A stretch of 64,000 nt of DNA from Leptolyngbya sp. CCY15150 (GCF_016888135.1 NZ_JACSWB010000172.1:62001-126000); one strand, 5' to 3'; shown: positions 10,888-19,837, numbered from the stretch's first letter. Notes: a model not told the origin generated them from the sequence alone. Numbers and translations: made by a program.

Positions 10888-10968
10888 AGATTCCAGTGAA
10901 TGAATCAATTGGGCATGGCTACTCGGACGGATGCATGAACAAGGTCACAGTTCCTGGGGCCGCAAGGC

Positions 10969-11085
10969 AGAAGAACGAGGACAGAAAAACGAAAAGGAAG
11001 TCTAGGACACACCAGGTTTCCCGCCTCAGCACATAGGCGGGTTACTGATGCCTCAGAGTACTAGCCATCCGCCCTGTCAGTGATG
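10969..11085 (+). repeat. Diverged interspersed repeat, copy 1 (partner at 30144-30260)
   Basis: About 117 bases beginning with two 14-base units (AGAAGAACGAGGAC, AGAAAAACGAAAAG), then GGAAG, AGGACACA, GGTTTC, and a conserved CTAGCCATC/TTAGCCATC near the end. The same order of blocks recurs at 30144-30260. Both copies lie upstream (5') of a minus-strand histidine kinase gene. The copies are too diverged to be recent duplicates. Confidence 0.65.
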
Positions 11086-11165
11086 TCACCAGTTCTGCCA
11101 TGGAGTTACCTGTCGGCACGTTGATGAACTTTGTGGGCCATACACGCTCTGATCCAGTGCGATCG

Positions 11166-11243
11166 CTGACTTGTATACGTGACCTGAATCTGTGACCTGA
11201 ATCTGTGAACCGTATGCGTAACCTATATGCGTGACCTATATCC
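11166..11243. repeat. Tandem array of six 13-bp units
   Basis: Six back-to-back 13-base units, including two identical GTGACCTGAATCT copies, then GTGAACCGTATGC, GTAACCTATATGC and GTGACCTATATCC. The unit length equals that of the array at 5873-5976 but the sequence differs. It lies in the 600-base gene-free stretch 10888-11486 between a histidine kinase and the epimerase. Confidence 0.8.
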
Positions 11244-11381
11244 GCATCGCCACGGTAACATTCCCATGGCTAAACGAACTCCGTAGGCTAGCTGTTGCAT
11301 CTAGCGAGAGGATCACAACCATGATCCGTCCCGCCCGTGGGCCAAACTGACGATGCAGCGCCAAGCTACTTGAGGGCGATC

Positions 11382-11403
11382 GCTATCCTAGCGTTAGGAT
11401 AGC
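11382..11403 (-). terminator. Hairpin downstream of the epimerase gene
   Basis: Perfect 9-bp stem GCTATCCTA/TAGGATAGC with a 4-base loop, about 85 bases past the epimerase stop on the minus strand. There is no T run, so it may act as a 3' end protector or processed hairpin rather than a classical terminator. Confidence 0.4.
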
Positions 11404-11486
11404 GCTATCCTACTGAGTTACAAAGGACACATTCAGGGTATCCGATCCAGTGCTGGTGGTAAAGGTAGCCTGCCCCCCTGGAAATA

Positions 11487-12422
11487 CTATGCGCTTTTTA
11501 GAATTTCATCATCTAGGCTGAAATCGACGGGGCTGCGATCGCCCCCATTCGCCAGGTAGTCGGTTTGGAAGGAATCTTTCAAGCCAGCGATTAGGTCATA
11601 CTTCGGATGCCAGCCTAGGTCAGCTTGGGCGTGATGAATATCCGTAAAGAAATGCTGCACGCGCATGGGAAAGGCTTTCTTTTTGCCAAAGTCAAAGTCT
11701 TTGGGATTGTAATGGACGATCTGGAGCTGTTCGGGATCTTTGCCCGCCGCGATCGCACAGGCGCGGGCTAAGCCATCAAAGGTGACGTAGCGATCGCCGG
11801 AGATGTTGTAAATTTTACCAACGGCCTGCTGATTGCCCAAAACCTGGGTCATGGCCATAGCTAGATCGTACACGTGACCCAACTGGGTGAGATGCTGCCC
11901 ATTGCCGGGGATAGGAACGGGGCGATCTCGCACAATGCGATCAAAAAACCAGGCTTCAAGGGGATTGTAGTTTTGGGGGCCGTAGATATAAACCGGACGC
12001 ACTGAAGTAAACGGTACGGCTTGGGCAAATAAGGAGGCCTCGGTTTCAAACTTACCCTTGTGGCGACTGTTGGGATCAACCGTATCTCCCTCCAGATGGG
12101 GCATTTGATCGGATTTTTGGTAGACCCCTGCGGAACTCACGTAGACGAAATGCTGCACCTTGCCATTGAAAAGGTCAATCAACGGCTGGGTGTCGCGCTG
12201 CTCGCGGCCATTGTTGTCAAAAATGGCATCAAAGCGTTCATCACCAAGCTTTTGCTTTAGGTCATCCGCATCTTGGCGATCGCCATGGATCTGGGCTACG
12301 CCCTCAACCGGAGCGGGCCGATTGCCTCGGTTAAACAGCACCACCTCATGCCCCTGCTCAACCAAAAGCTGTGTGAGGTACACACCAATGAAGCGGGTGC
12401 CACCCATGACTAAAATTCGCAT
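11487..12422 (-). CDS. NAD(P)-dependent epimerase, CSP41-like (atypical SDR)
   Basis: 311 residues from ATG 12422 (AAGGGATAGGT ribosome site 5' of it). The N-terminal nucleotide-binding motif is GGTRFIG. The active-site Tyr region YVSSAGVY follows, but the usual YxxxK pair is not canonical. This is the cyanobacterial relative of the chloroplast stem-loop-binding protein CSP41, an atypical short-chain dehydrogenase that has been linked to RNA binding and stability of plastid transcripts. Whether this copy is an enzyme or an RNA-associated protein cannot be told from sequence. It is divergent from the methyltransferase gene at 12593. Confidence 0.85.
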   Translation of the reverse strand: MRILVMGGTRFIGVYLTQLLVEQGHEVVLFNRGNRPAPVEGVAQIHGDRQDADDLKQKLGDERFDAIFDNNGREQRDTQPLIDLFNGKVQHFVYVSSAGVYQKSDQMPHLEGDTVDPNSRHKGKFETEASLFAQAVPFTSVRPVYIYGPQNYNPLEAWFFDRIVRDRPVPIPGNGQHLTQLGHVYDLAMAMTQVLGNQQAVGKIYNISGDRYVTFDGLARACAIAAGKDPEQLQIVHYNPKDFDFGKKKAFPMRVQHFFTDIHHAQADLGWHPKYDLIAGLKDSFQTDYLANGGDRSPVDFSLDDEILKSA

Positions 12423-12592
12423 ATACCTATCCCTTGGATCTCTCAACTGATTGATCTATCGCCCTAATTGTACCGAAAAGGGGATCTGCCATTTCTGAGG
12501 AGTTTTCCATCCTCGGCTGAACTGACCCTCATTTCTTCGTTACACTTATTTACAGTAAACCGTGAATCGATGAATTTCTGCTAAGCAATCCC

Positions 12593-13651
12593 ATGACAGA
12601 TACCCTGACTAAGCTGGCTTATCAAACGTTTCAGCAAGGCAAGAGCGCATTTGGTTTAGCCCATAAGACCCTGAGCAGTCAAATGCTCAGCTTTTTTTCT
12701 CCTCTCGAAGACCGCCAAACCGATTCCTTGCCCGCAGATATTCTGGCTCTGCTTCATCAGCGACTCAACGTTTTACTGGAGACGGATTGGCATGATGCAG
12801 AGCAGGGTGTGTATCCGGTCGAGCTGCTGTTTGATAATCCCTGGGATGATTTTTTCCGGTTCTATCCCCTGTTAGTGATGGATATGCCCATCATCTGGGA
12901 GCGGGCTAAGCAAAAACGTCATCAAGACTTTGACACGACGATCAATACCGAGGCCTATCCCAGCTACTATTTGCAGAATTTTCACCATCAAACCAATGGC
13001 TATCTCAGCGATCTTTCTGCTAACCTCTATGACCTGCAGGTAGAAATTCTCTTCAATGGCTCCGCCGATGCCATGCGGCGGCGAGTCCTGGCACCGTTGA
13101 AACAGGGGCTGGCGGCGTTTAGCACCGTGCTGCCCAGCCAACTGCGAGTTCTGGATGTGGCTTGCGGAACCGGGAGAACGCTGCGGTTTGTGCGCGGCAC
13201 TTTCCCCCAAGCTTCACTCTATGGAACAGATTTGTCGCCTGCCTATCTCCGCAAGGCTAATCAACATCTATCTCAACTGCCGGGCGAGCTGCCCCAATTG
13301 GCCCAGGCAAATGCAGAAGCACTGCCCTACCAAGATGGCTATTTTCATGGAATAACCTGTGTCTTTTTGTTTCATGAACTGCCGCCGGCAGCCCGCCAAG
13401 CTGTGATCGATCAATGTTTTCGGGTGCTGAAGCCGGGGGGAACGCTGGTCATTTGTGACTCGATTCAGGAAAGTGATTCTCCTGAATTTGCGGTGAACAT
13501 GCGCAACTTCCCGAAAATGTTCCATGAACCTTACTACCGCCACTATGTGACCGATGACTTGGTGAAACGTTTAGAAACGTCCGGATTCACGGTGGAACCG
13601 ACCGTAACCCATTTCATGAGCAAGTATTGGGTGGCTCACAAACCTGTCTAG
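12593..13651 (+). CDS. Class I SAM-dependent methyltransferase
   Basis: 352 residues. The first 180 form an unassigned N-terminal domain (NPWDDFFRFYPLLVMDMP...); the methyltransferase fold starts at about 183 with motif I VLDVACGTGRTL. An acidic residue binding the SAM ribose follows in GTDLSP, then NAEALPYQDGYF, FLFHELP and a late VLKPGGTLVICDS motif. The domain resembles UbiE/COQ5-type small-molecule methyltransferases. The substrate is unknown. Divergent from the epimerase gene, with a 170-base shared upstream region. Confidence 0.85.
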   Translation: MTDTLTKLAYQTFQQGKSAFGLAHKTLSSQMLSFFSPLEDRQTDSLPADILALLHQRLNVLLETDWHDAEQGVYPVELLFDNPWDDFFRFYPLLVMDMPIIWERAKQKRHQDFDTTINTEAYPSYYLQNFHHQTNGYLSDLSANLYDLQVEILFNGSADAMRRRVLAPLKQGLAAFSTVLPSQLRVLDVACGTGRTLRFVRGTFPQASLYGTDLSPAYLRKANQHLSQLPGELPQLAQANAEALPYQDGYFHGITCVFLFHELPPAARQAVIDQCFRVLKPGGTLVICDSIQESDSPEFAVNMRNFPKMFHEPYYRHYVTDDLVKRLETSGFTVEPTVTHFMSKYWVAHKPV

Positions 13652-13806
13652 AACTGTAAGGGATGAAGGGCGATCGCTCCTGAATGCCTCCTCTAGCTAG
13701 GTTTAGACCAAGCTGTTCTTGCGATCGCACCTACCGATCTCAACCAGATCTCAACCAGGGGGTGTTTCTCCCGTAGCTCTAAGGTCAAACCATGGCACCA
13801 GCACCC

Positions 13807-15000
13807 CTAAGACGGATTATCCTGCCGTCGCTCTTGAGCCTGGGCAATCAGGTGATCATTCACGAGGGCGGCAGACGACGTGGGAGGGGTTTGGGGAAGG
13901 GCTGCCAGCACATGGGCTTCGTAGTTAACCACTCCGCTTCCCTCGCTGTTGATGCACTGGGCTGCTTGGTGAGACAGATCGAGCGATCGCTCTCCTACGT
14001 AGGGGCCGCGATCGTTAATGCGCACGATCACAGATTGGTCGTTGTCTAGGTTGATCACCTCCAAGTACGTGCCAAAGGGCAGAGAGGGATGGGCTGCGGT
14101 CAGCTCGGTTTGGTCAAAGGTTTCCCCTGTCGCCGTGATGCGACCGTGGAAATAGGGGCCATACCAAGATGCCAGACCATCCATGACTTCCCCGGTGTAG
14201 GCAAGACCATAAAGCTGGGTTTGGGCTTCGACGAGGGACATGGGGGATTGCCCTAGGGCAATCAGTAAATTGTTGGCCCAAGCGATCGCCAGAAGATCGG
14301 CGCTGCGATCATAGGCTGTCGCTAGGTCATCATGCACCATTACCAGCAATTGATCGTTGAGATACAGCGTCGGGACGCCATCGCGCTGCACGAGCCGCAC
14401 ATTCATGGGCTCCAAGGAAAATTCTTCCAACTGGTAGCGTAGTCGCTGCGCCACCCAATCGGCTCGAATTTCCGTGGGCAGTTCGAACACTGGATATTTA
14501 CCCACCCAAACCTGATAGCTGGCTTGGTGCTTGTCGTTGGCTAATACCGGTCTGGTGAGCAGGCCCACCTCCTCGCCTGGGAAGGGCATGCATTGATGAT
14601 CGGAGGCTATGGGCTGAAAGGCCGATGGCATCTCTACTCCCTCAGGCAGGGGCAGGTGGAAGCGCGGGACGTAGGTGACGTCTACCGACAAAGGCGTAGA
14701 CAACTCGGGCATGACGGCCATGGAGTTGAACGCATCTCCTAGCCACAAGGGTGCCTCAGATGGCGGGCGATCGCCTTGGGGATCATCGGAATTGAAAGCC
14801 ATTTGCCACGTTGGCTTTTTAAAATCTGGGTTGAGGTCACTGATGAGCTGCTCGCCTAGCTGGGGCGATACCTGGGAAACTCCAGCTTCCGCCATGAGCA
14901 GTGCATCCGATAAACCCATCTCTAAGCTAGATGCAGCCTGCCCTGTCAGTGTCGCCGCTACGGTATACGACGCAACCCAGATTGATTGAGAAATGACCAT
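13807..15000 (-). CDS. RlpA-like septal ring lytic transglycosylase family protein
   Basis: 397 residues from ATG 15000 (GAGAG lies 8 bases upstream; a GTG nine bases further upstream overlaps that site). The N-terminus is signal-peptide-like (about 1-25). A long middle region shows no recognised domain. The RlpA double-psi beta-barrel is at about 300-385: GLASWYGPYFHGRITATGE, TAAHPSLPFGT and the catalytic-type VRINDRGPY. RlpA proteins cleave peptidoglycan strands without stem peptides and act in the periplasm at division sites. No SPOR domain is visible. Confidence 0.85.
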   Translation of the reverse strand: MVISQSIWVASYTVAATLTGQAASSLEMGLSDALLMAEAGVSQVSPQLGEQLISDLNPDFKKPTWQMAFNSDDPQGDRPPSEAPLWLGDAFNSMAVMPELSTPLSVDVTYVPRFHLPLPEGVEMPSAFQPIASDHQCMPFPGEEVGLLTRPVLANDKHQASYQVWVGKYPVFELPTEIRADWVAQRLRYQLEEFSLEPMNVRLVQRDGVPTLYLNDQLLVMVHDDLATAYDRSADLLAIAWANNLLIALGQSPMSLVEAQTQLYGLAYTGEVMDGLASWYGPYFHGRITATGETFDQTELTAAHPSLPFGTYLEVINLDNDQSVIVRINDRGPYVGERSLDLSHQAAQCINSEGSGVVNYEAHVLAALPQTPPTSSAALVNDHLIAQAQERRQDNPS

Positions 15001-15352
15001 ATTAATCACTCTCTAATACTTTACATTTTGTTAAAAGACTGAGCCTGTCATTATACAAGCTTGTGTGAATTTTGATAATTTCGGCACAGATTTTTCAGTA
15101 ATTCTCATGATGAGATTTTCTGTTCTCGCAGATTGGGGTAAGGGGCATGAACCTTAAGCCCCATTGGAGGGGCGCGGAGTCTCATCGTTGGTAGAGCCAT
15201 GATAGACAACTATTGGCCAGGCGATGTCCTTTAAAAAGGCTACAAAAAGGCTGCAAACGAATCGAAAATCCTGCATCTTATAGATGTGGTCACCGATAGA
15301 GCGATCGCTTATCGCCGTGACATCGCTATCATCAACATTTATGCGCAGGTCG
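15001..15352. other. Intergenic region between rlpA-like and DUF3598-like genes
   Basis: AT-rich for about 110 bases next to the rlpA-like start, including TTGTTAAAAG and TTATACAAG, consistent with promoter sequence. A GGGGC/GCCCC hairpin sits near 15140-15165. Open frames here overlap and have no family features, so I annotate no gene. Confidence 0.4.
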
Positions 15353-16186
15353 ATGACGGAATTACCTTCCCTCTCCCAATGGGAACGCCTTTTGAAAAAT
15401 TCAGGTATGTGGGCCGGCTCGTTCACGCGTCTTGGAACCAGTGGACAGGTCGAATCAGACACGCCGACGCTGGTTTCCTTGGTGCCCACGACGGATCGAT
15501 CAACCATGCAGCAAACGGTGCAGCGTTTTCCCAGCAATGGCGCTGCTGAATCTGCTCAAACCTTTGAGTACAGCTCCTTAAGTCGGAGTGTCCTGTTTTT
15601 TGAAAACGGAGCCTTTTCCCAAGGATCGATGCAGTACGGCCCCTTCTCGCAGTTTGGGGCTGAATTTGGGTTTATTGAGGGCGATCGCCGCCTACGTTTG
15701 GTGCCGCTTTTTAACACCGAGAGCCATCTGGACAGCATCACTCTGATTCGCGAACAGCGGCAGGGCAGCCAAGCGGCAGAGCGCCCACCCCTGACGGTGG
15801 ATCAACTCGTCGGTCTATGGCGCGGGGAAGCGATTACCCTCTATGCCGATCTGCGATCGCCCACCACCTGTCGCACGACGCTCACGATTCAACGCGAGGG
15901 CGATCGCCTCGTCCAATCTTTACTATGGAGCGATCGCTACATTACCTCTGAAGCCAGCATTGATGGCGCGACGCTCACCTTCAAGCAAGGAGCCTATGCA
16001 ATCCAACTGCTGATGCTGCCTGATGGAGCGTCTTGCAACACACCTTTGACGATTCCCAACCGGCGCTCTTTCTTCTTGGAAGCAGGTTGGCTGGTGCGCC
16101 CTGATCTCCGCCAGCGGCTGATTCGCAGCTATGACGATCGGGGCACCTGGTTAAGCCTCACCCTGGTGACAGAATGGAAAACCTAA
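15353..16186 (+). CDS. DUF3598 family protein
   Basis: 277 residues from ATG 15353, whose product begins MTELPSLSQWERLLKNSGMW. The frame is open 69 bases further upstream, but that extension does not look like the family. The pattern GSFTRLG...DTPTLVSL, FFENGAFSQGSMQYGPFSQFGAEFGF and the paired C-terminal lipocalin-like block (LWRGEAITLYADLR, LRQRLIRSYDDRGTW) matches the DUF3598 family of cyanobacteria, thought to be two related beta-barrel halves. No function is established. Probably cytosolic; no signal or membrane segment. Confidence 0.75.
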   Translation: MTELPSLSQWERLLKNSGMWAGSFTRLGTSGQVESDTPTLVSLVPTTDRSTMQQTVQRFPSNGAAESAQTFEYSSLSRSVLFFENGAFSQGSMQYGPFSQFGAEFGFIEGDRRLRLVPLFNTESHLDSITLIREQRQGSQAAERPPLTVDQLVGLWRGEAITLYADLRSPTTCRTTLTIQREGDRLVQSLLWSDRYITSEASIDGATLTFKQGAYAIQLLMLPDGASCNTPLTIPNRRSFFLEAGWLVRPDLRQRLIRSYDDRGTWLSLTLVTEWKT

Positions 16187-16981
16187 GGACATCCTCAAGA
16201 TCGTGAAAAAAGCTGGACATTCTAGATGCTACAAGTGTAGTATTTGGATACTTGAGTTGTATTGGGATTAATGGCATCTGCTTTCCAGTTTCCAGGTCAG
16301 GTCTGGCTGTGATTCCCGACTGGTTTCACCGTTGCCCCTCCTGGGCGTCAAGCCATTGATCTATCTTGCTTAGACCTGTATTGTTCAAAATTTTTCTATC
16401 TTCACCGTTCAACCCTGGCTAGTTCCATGTTTAGACCCCTTGCCCTACAGCCACTTCTACAGCACCTCAACGGCGTATCCGTTGAGCGATCGCTGGCTGC
16501 AAGCAGCACCGACCATCGGTGCCGGGCTACCCATGGGCATGGCACGCATTCCAGCCTTGGGGTATGTCATCTCCTGGGGCATGGGCTGATCGCATGGGCT
16601 CTAGGGCTTGGCATCCAGGCGACAGGTGAACCTGTAGGGGCTGCGTTGACCGCTGGGCTGCGATCGCTCGTATCCAGCCTGTTGGATGATACCGGCCGAT
16701 TGGTATCCCTGCTCCATCGTGAAACCAACAACCTAGATGTAAGTGCCGATGTCCTAGGGATTGATCACCCTATTTTCGTCTATCCAATCCAAGTCATCCA
16801 TCAGAGCGGTAGGTATCGACCTCAGGTCATACCCAGTGTCACCTAAACCTAGCCTTGGGCTAGATCTTGACCCCGCTTCTGAGTTACCAGGAGCGGGGTT
16901 TTTGTTGGTCTCTAGGCTCCGCGATCGCATCGTTATATTCATCATTTTTCTCATCCAGATGGTTTAACCCAGAGGTGATCC
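16187..16981. other. About 800-base stretch with only a doubtful ORF
   Basis: A 139-codon frame (16427-16846, plus strand) is open here. Its product is low-complexity and His/Leu/Ser-rich with no family signature, and another frame over the same bases reads equally well (GAGLPMGMARIPALGYV) before a stop. I do not call a gene. A good terminator hairpin at 16871-16904 suggests that a plus-strand transcript does cross this region, possibly an untranslated or degraded gene. Confidence 0.35.
16871..16904 (+). terminator. Intrinsic terminator
   Basis: CCCCGCTTCT pairs with AGGAGCGGGG (one mismatch) and is followed directly by TTTTTG on the plus strand. It lies about 75 bases before the gene at 16982 and 685 bases after the DUF3598-like stop, so the transcript it ends is uncertain. 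Confidence 0.7.
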
Positions 16982-17398
16982 ATGCTCAAACTCACCTACT
17001 CCGATATGGGGTTGTATCTCGAACGGGTCGCCGAGCCCCTAGAGGTGCTGCTCGCTCGTCGAGCTTTGCTAGCGCTACGTACGGGGCACAGCATGCACAT
17101 TCACAGCAGTCGCGCCTCCCTGTTGTTTTCCACTCAAGCGATTCAACGAACCGATCTAGAACAGGCCATTCAAGCTGAATGGACGAATCCATGCCGCCAT
17201 TTTTCGCAGGATTCAGTCATTACCCTAGAGGCTGTTGACGAACACTGGATTGAAGTCAGCCTCCCTGGGGTATGGATTGCCAGCGATCGCCATACCCACG
17301 ACGGCATTGTCATGACCTGTCTGGGCGATCGCTTAGAGGCACTGTTCATGCAGCTTTGGCGGATGCAAAATTCTGTGTCCTTCTGCTCGGAATCGTGA
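16982..17398 (+). CDS. alr0857-family conserved cyanobacterial protein
   Basis: 138 residues beginning MLKLTYSDMGLYLERV, followed by LLARRALLALRTG, SASLLF-like (RASLLFSTQ), a conserved EVSLPGVWIAS core and a C-terminal LGDRLEALFMQLWRMQ. I recognise this as the small alr0857-type family restricted to cyanobacteria. No function is known. No signal peptide or membrane helix, so probably soluble. Ribosome site GAGGTG 6 bases before the ATG. Confidence 0.75.
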   Translation: MLKLTYSDMGLYLERVAEPLEVLLARRALLALRTGHSMHIHSSRASLLFSTQAIQRTDLEQAIQAEWTNPCRHFSQDSVITLEAVDEHWIEVSLPGVWIASDRHTHDGIVMTCLGDRLEALFMQLWRMQNSVSFCSES

Positions 17399-17700
17399 GG
17401 TGATGCCATGATCGTCTACCGCTGCCCTGGCTTTGATAACGGTTGCCGCTCTCCTTAAAGACAAGCGATCGGCAACGTTGCCATCCCGTCGTCTTGGCAG
17501 ACAACCCAGCTCCCGATTCACTCCAAAACCTGGCACAACCTAACCGTAATTTACAGATCTAGGTGTGTATGTCCGTGGTAAGGGGTGCCAACATTATCAG
17601 CGTTACGTGATTGCTATCCAACCATTCTTCATCTAACCTTTACGCCACTCATCATTCGACTCACTCCATCCACTTACCCCTAGCGGAACGGGAGGCTACC
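17399..17700. other. Intergenic region, nothing recognised
   Basis: 302 bases without an open frame that has coding character. No hairpin with a T run and no tRNA. It probably carries the promoter of the small membrane protein gene at 17701. Confidence 0.4.
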
Positions 17701-17931
17701 ATGAGACCGAATTATCCCCCTAATTGGTTATTTAGCGCTGCTATCCAGGTTGGCAAGTATACGCTCTTGTTTGTCTTTGGTGGCACTCTCTTCTCATTGG
17801 TTTCTATCACCCTGGGCGTTCTGCCTGTGGCAGAGATCTTTATATTTCTGATTGCTCTATTCCTATGGCGGATCGTCTTGATTGTCCTATGTTTGTTAGC
17901 TGCGGGCGTTCTTGTTGAATCGTTTAGATAG
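17701..17931 (+). CDS. Small two-helix membrane protein
   Basis: 76 residues from ATG 17701, placed by an excellent GGGAGG ribosome site 6 bases upstream; an earlier ATG 90 bases upstream gives a Ser/His-rich leader without support. Two hydrophobic segments (about 12-37 and 42-72) leave almost no soluble part. I do not recognise the family. It stands alone between genes of the same strand. Confidence 0.65.
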   Translation: MRPNYPPNWLFSAAIQVGKYTLLFVFGGTLFSLVSITLGVLPVAEIFIFLIALFLWRIVLIVLCLLAAGVLVESFR

Positions 17932-18109
17932 GACAACTCCTAGAGCCAGGGGCGATCGCTTTGACTAACATGGGGCGATCGCTCGGGGCAGTCTGGGACT
18001 AGACGCATCCCCGCCCACTTGCACGATTTCTAGAATTCACTGGTCAAGGTTGCCCTTTTTGGGGCAATATGGCCAGAATATGCACAATTACTGTACGAGC
18101 TAATCTGCA

Positions 18110-18595
18110 ATGAGCAAAACGGCGATTGATGTGACCTATCGCTTGGCAACACTGGCAGACCTTGAACTTGCCCTGAACCTGATGCAGGAGTTCTATGCAA
18201 TCGAGCGAATTCAGTTTCAAGAATCATGGACTCGTCCTGTCTTGACGGAATTTTTGCAAAACGAGACCTATGGCCAGTTTTGGCTAGTGGAAGCCCATCA
18301 AGCGATCGCTGGTTATGGAATCATTACCTTTGGCTATAGCCTGGAGCTGGGCGGGCGAGATGCCTTGCTCGATGAGCTCTACCTAAGACCAGCGTTTCAA
18401 GGGCAGGGGCTTGGGTCGCAGATGCTGGACTTGATGGAGACCACCTGCCGCCGTCAGGGCATCAAAGTTCTTAGTCTTGTGGTCGATCACCATAATCCCA
18501 AGGCGCGATCGCTCTATGAACGGTCTGGCTTCCGTCAACCCACCCGCGACATTTTACACAAGTGGCTCGAACCCCAGCCATCCATGCCGAGTTGA
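18110..18595 (+). CDS. GNAT family N-acetyltransferase
   Basis: 161 residues. GNAT layout: N-terminal YRLATLADLELALNLMQEFY, central beta strands with GYGIITFGYSLELGGRDALLDELYL, and the acetyl-CoA pyrophosphate loop RPAFQGQGLGSQML (Q/R-x-x-G-x-G/A form). A C-terminal VVDHHNPKARSLYERSGF motif completes the fold. Transfers acetyl from acetyl-CoA to an amine; the acceptor is unknown. Next to a conserved hypothetical gene on the same strand, 67 bases apart. Confidence 0.88.
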   Translation: MSKTAIDVTYRLATLADLELALNLMQEFYAIERIQFQESWTRPVLTEFLQNETYGQFWLVEAHQAIAGYGIITFGYSLELGGRDALLDELYLRPAFQGQGLGSQMLDLMETTCRRQGIKVLSLVVDHHNPKARSLYERSGFRQPTRDILHKWLEPQPSMPS

Positions 18596-18662
18596 GCACC
18601 CGATGTTAGAATCATGTGCCCAACCCTCTGCGATCGCCGCCCATAGATGAGCGATCGCCCCC

Positions 18663-19007
18663 ATGTATGAACTAAGCAGTAGAGATATGATGCTAGACAT
18701 TAACCCCAGACAAAATCGGCTCTACATTCGACTTCAAGAGGCATTTCGCCAAGGCCATGAAGTTCGAGTGCGGCTGCCCCATGGCGACTTTATGGGGGTG
18801 CCCATTTATCTCGATGCAGACTTTGTGGAGCTGCTCGATCTGTATATTCCTACACCGGATGAGGGAGACGATTGCTGTGAGCGAACCGTTTGGTTGATTA
18901 AGCTGTCGGAAATTATCACCATTTCCCTTTCCACGGAATATTGGTCGAAGGATCGGCTAGAACAATTGCTCAGTCAAGAAAATGAACCGTCGGAATCTCG
19001 GGAGTGA
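18663..19007 (+). CDS. Conserved cyanobacterial hypothetical protein
   Basis: Up to 114 residues; ATGs at 18687 and 18690 are alternative starts that would trim 8-9 residues and give the more usual MLDINPRQNRLYIRL beginning. The middle RVRLPHGDFMGVPIYLDADFV and ERTVWLIKLSEI stretches look strongly constrained. No function is known to me. Soluble and acidic, possibly an Sm-like or RNA-associated small fold, but this is a guess from length and strand pattern only. Confidence 0.7.
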   Translation: MYELSSRDMMLDINPRQNRLYIRLQEAFRQGHEVRVRLPHGDFMGVPIYLDADFVELLDLYIPTPDEGDDCCERTVWLIKLSEIITISLSTEYWSKDRLEQLLSQENEPSESRE

Positions 19008-19097
19008 TGTCTGGGGCTATGCCAAGGTACTCACGGCATTCTTCTAGTCTTCTTCTAGTCATTGAGTAGTGGGGCACTAGGGTTTCCTGGGCTCATT

Positions 19098-19248
19098 GTT
19101 TCCCTGTGCGAACGAGTTCTCAGAGCCGACGAGTTCCCTGAGCGAACGATTTCCCTGTGCGAAGTCGTTGGCGTAGCTGCCCCAGAGGGGCTAGGGAACG
19201 ATGGTTTTTTGGCTTTCTTCCTTCGGGAGACGTTCCCAGGGGCTACGC
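19098..19248. repeat. 17-bp tandem repeats followed by a long imperfect palindrome
   Basis: Four imperfect 17-18-base units (GTTTCCCTGTGCGAACGA, GTTCTCAGAGCCGACGA, GTTCCCTGAGCGAACGA, TTTCCCTGTGCGAAGTCG) run to 19167. A palindromic block follows whose arms are GCGTAGC...GGGAACG and CGTTCCC...GCTACGC (19171-19248). Similar iterated palindromes occur in many filamentous cyanobacterial genomes. An open frame over the block is not a credible gene. The stretch 19008-19401 otherwise holds nothing I recognise. Confidence 0.65.
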
Positions 19249-19401
19249 TGGCTGAGCGAAGCCTCTGGGAGCGAGGGGGCTGCGACGTCCAGCGTCCATG
19301 TCAGCTAAGTTGGGCATTTGTCGGGGGCCGGCATAGAATGTAGAAGATTCAGGCAAGGCTGCCTCTTTCGGTGATTATCCCCTAGGGCCTTTAGCAGATC
19401 T

Positions 19402-19815
19402 ATGACCTCGGTAAAGTCAAACCCGATTTTCGCTCGCTATCCACGCCGCACGATCCTTCGAGCTGAGCGAGCAGTGCGCTGTTCGCCCTTTTCCCCGGCT
19501 TTATTTGTCATTATGAGTCGGGAGGGGGTTGCCCTAGGGGCGATCGCTGGAGAATCGGGCCGCAAGCTGGGCTATACTCGTCGTCCTGTGGCGGAATTGG
19601 TCGCAGAGTCAGAACTTCTGTGGCTGATCCAGGTGGGGATGCTGCGTCGGGAAGTGGATGGACAAGGCTTAACCGATAGTTTTCGGTTGACCCCCCTAGG
19701 TCGGTTGCTGCTGGATCAGTGGCATTCAGCCAAAACGATGCCACCGCCATCTTGGCTGGATCGCATCCTCAATACCCTAAGTCGATGGATACGCTGGTCA
19801 GAATGGCTACAGTAA
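19402..19815 (+). CDS. Npun_F0494-family conserved protein
   Basis: 137 residues. It has the family pattern: FARYPRRTILRAERAVRCSPF, SREGVALGAIAGESG, GYTRRPVAELVAESELLWLIQVGMLRREVDGQGLTDSFRLTPLGR. The C-terminal half reads like a winged-helix segment, so a DNA-binding role is possible, but none is established. It ends 22 bases before the cobQ start and is probably co-transcribed with it. Confidence 0.75.
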   Translation: MTSVKSNPIFARYPRRTILRAERAVRCSPFSPALFVIMSREGVALGAIAGESGRKLGYTRRPVAELVAESELLWLIQVGMLRREVDGQGLTDSFRLTPLGRLLLDQWHSAKTMPPPSWLDRILNTLSRWIRWSEWLQ

Positions 19816-19837
19816 TGCACCAGTGGGAGGCACTGAC

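Noticed and set aside
11382-11403. Strong terminator call for the epimerase
   Set aside because: The stem is perfect but there is no T run, so I keep it only as a low-confidence hairpin.
16427-16846. 139-codon plus-strand ORF
   Set aside because: No family match, odd His/Leu/Ser-rich composition, and another frame over the same bases reads just as protein-like until a stop. Kept only as part of a gene-poor stretch.
19062-19343. 93-codon ORF
   Set aside because: It translates tandem and palindromic repeats; no constrained pattern.
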